Assembly (NCBI GenBank): GCA_945929965.1
Contig: CAMEOT010000004.1
Coordinates: forward strand, 95,074 to 159,073
Direction: 5' to 3'
From: an uncultured Lachnospiraceae bacterium
GTDB taxonomy: Bacteria; Bacillota; Clostridia; Lachnospirales; Lachnospiraceae
DNA: 64,000 bases
Under the pieces are notes generated by a model. That model did not search any database. It had not been told where the DNA came from and was given only the letters and a program-made list of their open reading frames with translations. The translations under genes were made by a program, and so were the position numbers. Of this stretch, positions 1 to 7,030 are shown one piece after another (within the stretch, counting starts at the first letter, position 1; each line of letters begins with the position of its first letter).

Positions 1-530
1 ATCTGTTCCGGGCGGCAGTTCACACCACGGGAAGAATGCAGATACCGGCTGATGGTCATTCGCAGGTCATAATCTCCCTGGGGCTCTCCCTGGGCAAACA
101 GCTCACTGTTACTATCATTCAGGATATTTTTCGTGATCCGTTTCCACACTCCGAAGGGGAAACCGGTCATATCGATTCCATAAGGGGAAAAGTCGACCTG
201 CACCTGTGTCCCGTCCTCTTGACTGTCAGGTCTGACCACCTCCGGCTCTGTCATCTCCCGCTGTTCCATGGTAAAAATCCCCTCCAGCCGGCAGACAAAG
301 TATCCCTTATAAGGTTTTGCCTCAATATATCCCTCGCTTAACAGCTGGTCATAGGCATAGTCCACCGTACTTCTCGCCACCTGCAGATATTCTGCCAGAG
401 AACGCGTGGAGGGAAGCCTCTCTCCTGCCAGAAGCTTCCCTTCCCTGATTTCCTGTCGTATATGCTCATATATCTGCTGGTACAGACATTTATCACTGTC
501 TGTACGCAGCCGGATCGTCATATCATACAT
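1..530 (-). CDS. MocR/GntR-type transcriptional regulator, 3' part cut by window edge
   Basis: The frame opens with ATG at 530 and runs off the left edge, so about 176 codons are visible. Residues 1-75 form a GntR winged helix-turn-helix (RLPSTRSLAEYLQVARSTV is the recognition region, followed by DYAYDQLLSEGYI). After a linker comes the start of a fold-type-I aminotransferase-like domain (GDYDLRMTISRYLHSSRGV), the architecture of MocR/PdxR regulators, which bind PLP and often control vitamin B6 or amino-acid genes. The PLP lysine would lie outside the window. The start is only 9 bp after the stop of the upstream gene, so the two are probably cotranscribed. Target genes cannot be inferred. Confidence 0.85.
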   Translation of the reverse strand, partial: MYDMTIRLRTDSDKCLYQQIYEHIRQEIREGKLLAGERLPSTRSLAEYLQVARSTVDYAYDQLLSEGYIEAKPYKGYFVCRLEGIFTMEQREMTEPEVVRPDSQEDGTQVQVDFSPYGIDMTGFPFGVWKRITKNILNDSNSELFAQGEPQGDYDLRMTISRYLHSSRGVNCRPEQ

Positions 531-539
531 AATGTTGTC

Positions 540-1385
540 CTACTTTTTCTGACTCCTTAGTTCCTCCAGGATCTGATCCTTAAGCTCTCTTGCCTTGTCC
601 TTCGTACGGGCATTGGCAGAGGGAGAGGTGAGGATCGAAGCCACCATACGGCTCGCCACATCGTATTTCTGAAATCTGGTGGCTAACACTCCGATCAGGA
701 ACTCCACCGTGATCTCATCCATGCCGCACATGGGAAATCCTTCAGTCTGAAGCGCCTCCGCGAAACCGGTATAGGCATTTTTCAGATAGGTCTCCTCCAT
801 GTTCTTCAATTCACGCAGACGCGCCATATCCGTATCTCCGGATTCTTCCAGATATTCCTGATAGCCCCTCATGAGCCATCCGCTCTTTAAACAGATATAA
901 GCCTTCTCGCTGGCATGGGCACGCTTTACCACAGCATTTGCCAGGCACAGCTTATAGCGCTCGATCGCCTCTTCATAGGTATAGATATCGTCTTCATAGG
1001 TATGCAGCTGTACTTTGCTGCTGATATTTTCTTTGATCAGCTTGGCATGTACCTTGGTAATGTTGCTGAAATATCTGTTCAATGCCGCATATCCGCAATG
1101 GGGACACAGGATCACATCATATTTTACCGCATCAATGCCTTCGTATTTTGCACGGAGATCCTGATCTGTGCCTAAAAGCCTTGCCTTTCCGGTCTTCATG
1201 ATCTTGGCAGGGAAATCTTCTCCGCATACCGGACAGGTAAAATTCTTGTCGTAGATCAGGTCCTTTTCTTCTATCTTAGGTGCCTCTGCCGCTGATTTTT
1301 CTTCCTTTTTCTCCTGTCCGAAGATCTCCATATCTTCCAGGTTGTCCAGCCCCAGACCGGCCAGCCCGAACAATTTGTCTGACAT
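540..1385 (-). CDS. DUF2225 family protein with zinc-ribbon cysteines
   Basis: 281 residues. After an acidic, low-complexity N-terminus (about 1-45) comes FTCPVCGEDF (near 49-58) and then ILCPHCGYAALNRYF (near 92-106); the two CxxC pairs probably bind one zinc ion. The rest is alpha-helical and resembles the TPR-like body of the DUF2225 family, common in Firmicutes and of unknown function. No signal peptide or membrane segment, so probably cytosolic. It lies 24 bp downstream of glnS and 9 bp upstream of the MocR-type gene on the same strand. RBS GGAAGAG precedes the ATG. Family assignment is by recognition of the Cys motif and C-terminal helical pattern; function unknown. Confidence 0.8.
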   Translation of the reverse strand: MSDKLFGLAGLGLDNLEDMEIFGQEKKEEKSAAEAPKIEEKDLIYDKNFTCPVCGEDFPAKIMKTGKARLLGTDQDLRAKYEGIDAVKYDVILCPHCGYAALNRYFSNITKVHAKLIKENISSKVQLHTYEDDIYTYEEAIERYKLCLANAVVKRAHASEKAYICLKSGWLMRGYQEYLEESGDTDMARLRELKNMEETYLKNAYTGFAEALQTEGFPMCGMDEITVEFLIGVLATRFQKYDVASRMVASILTSPSANARTKDKARELKDQILEELRSQKK

Positions 1386-1409
1386 TCTTTTGTCTCTTCC
1401 TTTCCAAGC

Positions 1410-3104
1410 TTACTTAGGCAGTACGTAAGAACTCTTCAGAGATACGATACGGTTAAATACCAGTTCTCCGGGCTTGGTGTCCTTATAATCCACACAGAAG
1501 AAGCCCTGTCTTACGAACTGGAACCGGTCATATGCCTGTGCCTTTGCAAATGCCGGCTCTAAGCGGCACTCTGTCAGTGTGGTCAGAGAATTAGGGTTCA
1601 GATTCAGACTTCCGTCCTCGTTGTATACGCCCTTCTCCTCATCGATGATATTCTCATACAGACGAACCTCTGCTTTCACAGATTCCGCTGCGCTTACCCA
1701 GTGGATGGTTCCCTTAACCTTGCGGCCGTCCGGGCTGTTACCGCCGCGGCTCTCCGGATCGTAAGTACAATGTACTTCCACAACCTTACCGCTTTCATCC
1801 TTGACACAGCCGGTGCACTTTACAAAATATGCGTTCATCAGGCGCACTTCGTTGCCGGGGAACATACGGAAATACTTCTTGGGAGGCTCTTCCATGAAGT
1901 CCTCTCTCTCAATATATAATTCCCTGCCGAAAGGAACCTCACGGCTGCCAAGTTCCTCGTTCTCCGGATTATTGACTACGGGCAGCATCTCGGTCTGTCC
2001 TTCGGGATAGTTGTCAATGACAAGCTTCACAGGATCTAAGATTGCCATCATGCGGGGTGCCTTTGCCTTCAGATCCTCACGAATACAGTACTCTAACATT
2101 GCATAGTCTGCGGAGGACTGTGCCTTGGAGATACCGCACAGCTCTACGAACCTCTTGATAGATTCCGGTGTGAAACCTCTTCTGCGCAGTGCTGCGATAG
2201 ATACCAGTCTTGGATCGTCCCAGCCGTCCACGATGCCCTGCTCTACCAGTTTCTTGATATAACGCTTACCGGTGACCACATTGGTCAGGTACAGCTTGGC
2301 GAACTCGATCTGCTTGGGAGGATGAGGGTATTCCAGTTCTCTTACCACCCAGTCATATAAAGGTCTGTGATCCTCGAACTCCAGTGTACAGATCGAATGG
2401 GTCACACCCTCGATGGCATCCTCGATGGGATGTGCGAAGTCATACATCGGATAGATGCACCACTTGTCGCCTGTATTCTGGTGAGACATATGTGCCACAC
2501 GGTAGATAACGGGATCTCGCATGTTGATATTGGGAGATGCCATATCGATGCGGGCACGCAGTACCTTGGTTCCGTCCTCGTATCTGCCGGCCTTCATGCC
2601 CTCGAACAGTGCCAGATTCTCTTCAACGCTTCTTGCACTGCCGGGATCCTCCTTACCGGGCTCGGTCAGGCTTCCTCTATATTCACGGATCTGCTCTGCA
2701 CTTAAGTCGGATACATAAGCCTTTCCCTTTTTGATCAGCTTTACTGCTGCTTCATACATCTGGTCAAAATAGTTGGATGCGAAGAAAAGTCTGTCTTCCC
2801 AGTCTGCGCCCAGCCACTTTACATCTGCTTTGATGGATTCTACGAACTCTGCCTTCTCCTTGGTGGGATTGGTGTCATCAAAACGCAGGTTGAATTTACC
2901 GTTGTACTTCTGGGACAGGCCGTAGTTTAAGAGAATACTCTTGGCATGTCCGATATGAAGATATCCGTTGGGTTCGGGAGGGAAACGGGTATGTACAGTA
3001 TCGTATACACCCTCCGCCAGATCCTTGTCGATGATCTGCTCTATAAAATTCTTAGACTCCTTCACTTCTGCGGAATCTACGATTTCTTTTTCCAGTTCGC
3101 TCAT
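1410..3104 (-). CDS. glnS: Glutaminyl-tRNA synthetase
   Basis: 564 residues, class I synthetase that charges tRNA-Gln with glutamine in the cytosol. The catalytic Rossmann fold shows [16 protein letters not shown] (HIGH at residues 50-53), the Gln/ATP segment [10 protein letters not shown] (71-80), and [19 protein letters not shown] around 295-315, followed by the beta-barrel anticodon-binding region. The KMSKS-equivalent reads [10 protein letters not shown] (about 276-285): the MSK of E. coli GlnRS is TGK here, keeping the lysine. Family length is about 550. RBS AAGGA lies 8 nt before the ATG. Notable because GatCAB is also encoded in this window; with a dedicated GlnRS, the transamidase is likely needed for Asn-tRNA rather than Gln-tRNA. 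Confidence 0.96.
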   Translation of the reverse strand: MSELEKEIVDSAEVKESKNFIEQIIDKDLAEGVYDTVHTRFPPEPNGYLHIGHAKSILLNYGLSQKYNGKFNLRFDDTNPTKEKAEFVESIKADVKWLGADWEDRLFFASNYFDQMYEAAVKLIKKGKAYVSDLSAEQIREYRGSLTEPGKEDPGSARSVEENLALFEGMKAGRYEDGTKVLRARIDMASPNINMRDPVIYRVAHMSHQNTGDKWCIYPMYDFAHPIEDAIEGVTHSICTLEFEDHRPLYDWVVRELEYPHPPKQIEFAKLYLTNVVTGKRYIKKLVEQGIVDGWDDPRLVSIAALRRRGFTPESIKRFVELCGISKAQSSADYAMLEYCIREDLKAKAPRMMAILDPVKLVIDNYPEGQTEMLPVVNNPENEELGSREVPFGRELYIEREDFMEEPPKKYFRMFPGNEVRLMNAYFVKCTGCVKDESGKVVEVHCTYDPESRGGNSPDGRKVKGTIHWVSAAESVKAEVRLYENIIDEEKGVYNEDGSLNLNPNSLTTLTECRLEPAFAKAQAYDRFQFVRQGFFCVDYKDTKPGELVFNRIVSLKSSYVLPK

Positions 3105-3152
3105 GGTAATATCCTTGCCTTTCGTTTACTTAATACTGTTTTCGTAACCTTA

Positions 3153-3181
3153 ATCTTACCACACAAGGAAAATTTTATAAA
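3153..3181 (-). promoter_or_regulatory. Putative promoter of glnS
   Basis: On the minus strand TTTATA (3181-3176), 17 nt spacer, TAAGAT (3158-3153), with TG one base before the -10 (extended -10). It is about 50 nt upstream of the glnS start codon. The -35 is poor, so the call depends on the -10 and position. Confidence 0.4.
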
Positions 3182-3197
3182 CCTTTTTTTGTGATTC

Positions 3198-4745
3198 TTA
3201 TGCCATCTCTTCAAAATTATTCAGAAGATTCTGTGCAGGCTCTATGAACATATTGTGCAGATCATCCTCACTGGCCACCAGATAATCTCCGGTCCTGCCC
3301 GTCATATAAGTATCCTCATCCCAGATGGGGAATATCTTTACTCCCCGCTTCAGCTCGAGGGCATAGATACAGAAAGCATCCGTAGGCATACCCATATGGA
3401 CATATTCCGTCAGCAGATGATTACTTCCATCCCTGCCGTCCTTGACTCTCGGGATATATCCCATAGAGCTGCAATATGCCTCCGGCAGCGGCAGCTCGCA
3501 CAGTTCCAGGATCCGGTGAAATCTCCCGGCCGGGACCGGATGCAGCTCCCCGGTACGCTCCAGCGTGAAATACTTATCCTGTCTGGTGTCAATATCCATA
3601 GTGCCGTCCTCGGTACGTATGGATACCACCTTTCCAAGCTCTGCCAGATCCGCTGCCTTCAGGCAGGCGATCGGTTCTTTCCGCCTGCGGTATTTTTTAC
3701 CCTCTTTTACAGGGAATTTGCGTTCTTTCGCATATACGATCTCAAAATTGTCAAAATACTGCGTCATCCGGTTGTTGAAATAAGCCTCGGAATGCAGTGT
3801 GGGATATTTTTCTTCATACAGCTTCATGCTGATGTAGCCGCCGGCCTTTTCCACATGACCGCCGCCGGAGCCGATCCCCTCCGAGAGATATTCCGAAAGC
3901 TCATTGGCATTGACCTCTCTGATACAGCTTCTGACGGAGAATTTATATCCGCCGCCGTCCTCATTGTAGACCACGCAGGTATTCACTCCGGCTACCTGGA
4001 GCAGGAAATCACTGATCAGTCCCAGCACGTTAGGGTCACAAGGCTGGGAATGGATCACAGCGAACTGGTAATCGTCATTGTAATTGCAGCGTAACAGCGC
4101 CACTCCTGCAATCTCCAGCTCCTTCAGGGAAATATTGGAATTGCGGAACAGTGATACCAGATTCTTGTCAAAGTTCAGGCTCTCGCGCATATCCATATCC
4201 ACCGGATTGGACAGCTCCGAGAACTGATTGGTATCCATGAACAGCCCATAATACAAAGCGGTCCCCAGATCTTTATTTTTCTCCACCGGATAATGCATCT
4301 CCTGAAGCATGGTCCATACCAGAGTCGCACAGCTGCCAAGATTAGGTTGTAATCGCATTTTCTCCGTACAGATCACTTCCAGAGGATGATGATCGATCAC
4401 TGCGATCTCCGAAGCCCAGATCTTCGTCACATTACCGGCACCGAACTGACAGTCCACGGTGATCAGAAGTCCATCCACCGGCTCCTCCCCGGGATGCGCC
4501 AGATATTTCAGCGGAATTCCCAGCTTCTCCACCATCAGCGTCAGGTTGGCCTTTCTCACTCTGTTTTTCCCGGAATACAAAAGCCTCACATCTTTTCCCT
4601 GATCACGGAAAAAGCAATACAATCCAAACCCGGACGCTATCGCATCTGCATCCGGATTATCATGGCACTGGATCGTCACACGGTCATATCCCAATAATTC
4701 ATCCAGCATCATTTCTCTGCTTTTCTCTTCCCCTCGTCTGTCCAT
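3198..4745 (-). CDS. DHH/DHHA1-family phosphoesterase with lineage-specific C-terminal extension
   Basis: 515 residues. Residues about 20-180 are a DHH phosphoesterase domain: CHDNPDADAIASGFGLY (27-43), LITVDCQFGAGN and AVIDHHPLE carry the metal-binding Asp/His residues. A DHHA1-like substrate domain follows, with GSGGGHVEKAGGYIS near 292-306. Relatives include NrnA-like oligoribonuclease/pAp phosphatases, c-di-AMP phosphodiesterases and RecJ. About 180 residues at the C-terminus (335-515) match nothing I recognise and lack membrane segments or Cys clusters. The exact substrate (nanoRNA, pAp or a cyclic dinucleotide) cannot be read from sequence. It lies downstream of the purine operon, separated from it by a terminator hairpin. 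Confidence 0.8.
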   Translation of the reverse strand: MDRRGEEKSREMMLDELLGYDRVTIQCHDNPDADAIASGFGLYCFFRDQGKDVRLLYSGKNRVRKANLTLMVEKLGIPLKYLAHPGEEPVDGLLITVDCQFGAGNVTKIWASEIAVIDHHPLEVICTEKMRLQPNLGSCATLVWTMLQEMHYPVEKNKDLGTALYYGLFMDTNQFSELSNPVDMDMRESLNFDKNLVSLFRNSNISLKELEIAGVALLRCNYNDDYQFAVIHSQPCDPNVLGLISDFLLQVAGVNTCVVYNEDGGGYKFSVRSCIREVNANELSEYLSEGIGSGGGHVEKAGGYISMKLYEEKYPTLHSEAYFNNRMTQYFDNFEIVYAKERKFPVKEGKKYRRRKEPIACLKAADLAELGKVVSIRTEDGTMDIDTRQDKYFTLERTGELHPVPAGRFHRILELCELPLPEAYCSSMGYIPRVKDGRDGSNHLLTEYVHMGMPTDAFCIYALELKRGVKIFPIWDEDTYMTGRTGDYLVASEDDLHNMFIEPAQNLLNNFEEMA

Positions 4746-4778
4746 AACTATGCCTTCCTCATCTTCCTTATCTTCCTC

Positions 4779-4828
4779 AAAAAACTATTCAGAATAGTTA
4801 CAGGCAGGTCCTGTTACAGTCCTGCCTG
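4779..4828 (-). terminator. Hairpins downstream of the AICAR transformylase gene
   Basis: Two stems on the minus strand: AGGCAGG/CCTGCCT (4802-4827) and AACTATT-CTG-AATAGTT (4799-4783) followed by a T6 run. The second is a compact Rho-independent terminator ending the purO operon before the DHH gene. Confidence 0.7.
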
Positions 4829-4840
4829 CAAATATCTGTC

Positions 4841-6019
4841 TTAGTGGTGGAACAGACGAATGCCTGTAAACGCCATCACCATATCGTATTTATCGCAGCA
4901 TGCGATCACATCTGCATCACGCACGGATCCACCGGGCTGTGCGATGTATTTTACGCCGCTCTTATGTGCTCTCTCGATGTTATCGGAGAAGGGGAAGAAC
5001 GCATCGCTTCCCAGAGTCACATCCTGCATTTTGTCAAGCCATGCTCTCTTTTCCTCTCTGGTAAATACGGGAGGTTTTACCTTGAAGATGCCTTCCCAGG
5101 TGCCGTCTGCCAGCACATCCATGTACTCATCGCCCATGTAGACATCAATGGCATTGTCACGGTTGGCTCTGCCTAAGCTGTCTACGAACTGCAGACCCAG
5201 TACCTGGGGAGACTGACGTAAGAACCAGTTGTCTGCCTTGCTGCCAGCCAGTCTGGTGCAGTGGATACGGGACTGCTGGCCTGCACCGATGCCGATAGCC
5301 TGACCGTCTTTGACATAGCATACGGAATTGGACTGGGTATATTTTAAGGTGATCAGTGCGATCTTCATATCGATCAGAGCACTCTCCGGGATTTCCTTGT
5401 TCACCGTCACGATATTGGACAGCAGATCACCGTTGATGTCCAGCTCGTTACGTCCCTGCTCAAAGGTGATGCCGTATACCTGCTTGTGCTCGATGGGAGC
5501 GGGCTGGTAGGAAGGATCGATCTGGATGATGTTGTAAGCACCCTTTTTCTTCTGCTTTAACAGCTCCAGTGCCTCATCGGTATAGCCGGGAGCGATGACA
5601 CCGTCGGATACCTCTCGCTTGATCAGATGGGCGGTATCTGCATCACAGACATCGGACAATGCGATAAAGTCACCGAAGGAGGACATTCTGTCTGCGCCAC
5701 GTGCTCTTGCATAAGCACATGCCAGAGGAGACAGCTCTCCAAGATCATCCACCCAGTAGATCTTCGCCAGAGTATCGCTTAAGGGAAGTCCTACCGCAGC
5801 ACCGGCAGGGGATACATGCTTAAAAGAAGTGGCTGCGGGAAGTCCCGTAGCTTCCTTCAGCTCTTTTACCAGCTGCCAGCCATTGAAAGCATCCAGGAAA
5901 TTGATATATCCGGGTTTGCCGTTCAGTACGGTAACAGGCAGATCACTACCGTCTTCCATGAAGATCCTGGAAGGCTTCTGGTTCGGGTTACATCCGTATT
6001 TTAACTGAATCTCGTTCAT
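4841..6019 (-). CDS. purH: AICAR transformylase (stand-alone PurH transformylase domain)
   Basis: 392 residues. Catalyses formyl transfer from 10-formyl-THF to AICAR, giving FAICAR, the penultimate step of IMP synthesis. It matches the AICARFT half of bifunctional PurH (LKYGCNPNQKP at 6-16, AATSFKHVSPAGAAVG near 62-77 with the Lys-His pair, and SDAFFPFSDNIERAHKSGV near the C-terminus). The N-terminal IMP cyclohydrolase domain of ordinary PurH (about 520 residues) is absent; that step is supplied by the PurO-like gene immediately upstream (stop at 6145, 125 bp gap). RBS AGGAG lies 9 nt before the ATG. Expression is expected to follow the ZTP riboswitch ahead of purO. Confidence 0.92.
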   Translation of the reverse strand: MNEIQLKYGCNPNQKPSRIFMEDGSDLPVTVLNGKPGYINFLDAFNGWQLVKELKEATGLPAATSFKHVSPAGAAVGLPLSDTLAKIYWVDDLGELSPLACAYARARGADRMSSFGDFIALSDVCDADTAHLIKREVSDGVIAPGYTDEALELLKQKKKGAYNIIQIDPSYQPAPIEHKQVYGITFEQGRNELDINGDLLSNIVTVNKEIPESALIDMKIALITLKYTQSNSVCYVKDGQAIGIGAGQQSRIHCTRLAGSKADNWFLRQSPQVLGLQFVDSLGRANRDNAIDVYMGDEYMDVLADGTWEGIFKVKPPVFTREEKRAWLDKMQDVTLGSDAFFPFSDNIERAHKSGVKYIAQPGGSVRDADVIACCDKYDMVMAFTGIRLFHH

Positions 6020-6144
6020 CTTATTTTTCTCCTATCTACGATATTCACTATTCAGAAGCTGCATCCGCAAAATAAATATTTTCAGATATCATCACAAATG
6101 CAGGCATTTAAAAAACATCTTCCAATGTTCAACAGTTCAAAAAG

Positions 6145-6852
6145 TTACACATTCTTGTTCACAATCTTAGTCTCGTATTTACCGGTCTCGATATTAATGA
6201 AGCGAACGAACAGGGATACCTTGTTGTCCTCATTTAAGCTGTTCCACAGCATATCGGTAAATGCATCCATGTCATCGGGGATCTCCACTAACTTCGGTTC
6301 CCCCTGGAAGCTGGGCAGCGGATTGCCGTCATGCATATAGGTATGGATGAAACGTCCCTCTCCGGGAAGCGGATTCTCGTAAGCATAAGTAAAACGCAGG
6401 CAGGAATCGGGATTGCCGTTGTCACTCTTCAAAATGGACATAGCGTAATTGTACTTGCCATTCTCGATATGCATGATACCTGAGATTCTCGGTGTGTAGT
6501 TCGGTCCGTCCGGCTCGAATTCTCTGCTGCGCAGGGACTGTTCAAAGGTTAACTGTTTATCCATTCCCTCGTAGATGGTATCGGTCTGATCGCCGTTGGT
6601 CACGATAGTCTTGTTGCCCAGGACACGTACCGGCGCATAGATGATCAGACTGGGGTCTTCTAACTTGGAAGGGTCGAAAGCCTGGGTGCGGATTCCCTCT
6701 CCCTCTGTCACGAACACACGATTGCGGCTGTTGACACTTCTTCCCATGATAAAATACGCGGTTACGGCATATTTCCCGTTCGCAGAACGACCGATCACGA
6801 TACCTCTGCCGGGATAAGCATTGCTTTTCAGTTCCTGTTCCAGTTGTAACAT
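6145..6852 (-). CDS. purO: IMP cyclohydrolase, PurO-like
   Basis: 235 residues starting MLQLEQELKSNAYPGRG. Closes the ring of FAICAR to IMP, the last step of de novo purine synthesis. The protein resembles the archaeal-type PurO family (PF07826): GIVIGRSANGKYAVTAYFIM, GRSVNSRNRVF and the C-terminal FLPSF-like GNPLPSFQGEPKLVEIP region. It pairs functionally with the separate AICAR transformylase next in the operon. An upstream in-frame ATG at 6900 lies inside the terminator hairpin and has no RBS; ATG 6852 has GGAGG 6 nt upstream and is chosen. The 5' leader holds a ZTP riboswitch. Confidence 0.9.
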   Translation of the reverse strand: MLQLEQELKSNAYPGRGIVIGRSANGKYAVTAYFIMGRSVNSRNRVFVTEGEGIRTQAFDPSKLEDPSLIIYAPVRVLGNKTIVTNGDQTDTIYEGMDKQLTFEQSLRSREFEPDGPNYTPRISGIMHIENGKYNYAMSILKSDNGNPDSCLRFTYAYENPLPGEGRFIHTYMHDGNPLPSFQGEPKLVEIPDDMDAFTDMLWNSLNEDNKVSLFVRFINIETGKYETKIVNKNV

Positions 6853-6871
6853 AGTTTTCCTCCGTTTAATC

Positions 6872-6922
6872 TTTAAAATAAGAAACCGCCTAAGCACCAC
6901 AAATAGACGGTGCCCAGGCGGT
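6872..6922 (-). terminator. Expression-platform terminator of the ZTP riboswitch
   Basis: On the minus strand ACCGCCTGGGCACC (6922-6909) pairs with GGTGCTTAGGCGGT (6898-6885) using two G-U pairs, followed by TTCTTATTTT. The 5' arm contains the CCGCC that the riboswitch needs for its pseudoknot, so terminator and ligand-bound aptamer exclude each other: an ON switch. Confidence 0.88.
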
Positions 6923-6992
6923 CGGCTTTCACTATTCTACACTCCCTGTGGGTATCTCCACTGCAGCAGGCTGCGTTCCGCCAGTCGTGTAG
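6909..6992 (-). ncRNA. ZTP (pfl) riboswitch
   Basis: Senses ZTP/ZMP, which accumulate when 10-formyl-THF is short. On the minus strand the conserved blocks are in order: CTACACGACTGGCGGAA (P1 5' arm plus GGCGG), a variable hairpin, GTGGAGATACCCACAGGGAG, the P1 3' arm GTGTAG, and GCCGACCGCCTGGGCA. P1 pairs CTACAC with GTGTAG, and GGCGG can pair with CCGCC as the pseudoknot. These match the known pfl motif closely. Downstream purO and the AICAR transformylase are the expected targets, since they consume ZMP. Confidence 0.93.
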
Positions 6993-7000
6993 CTATATCA

Positions 7001-7030
7001 ATAGTAGCATGGTTCCCCTTACTTTGGCAA
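7001..7030 (-). promoter_or_regulatory. Promoter of the purO operon
   Basis: Minus strand TTGCCA (7030-7025), 18 nt, TACTAT (7006-7001). It overlaps the stop codon of the GGDEF-EAL gene and would start transcription just ahead of the ZTP aptamer. Confidence 0.65.

Noticed and set aside
3255..4094. 279-codon plus-strand frame opposite the DHH gene
   Set aside because: No RBS or domain; the DHH/DHHA1 motifs establish the minus-strand gene.
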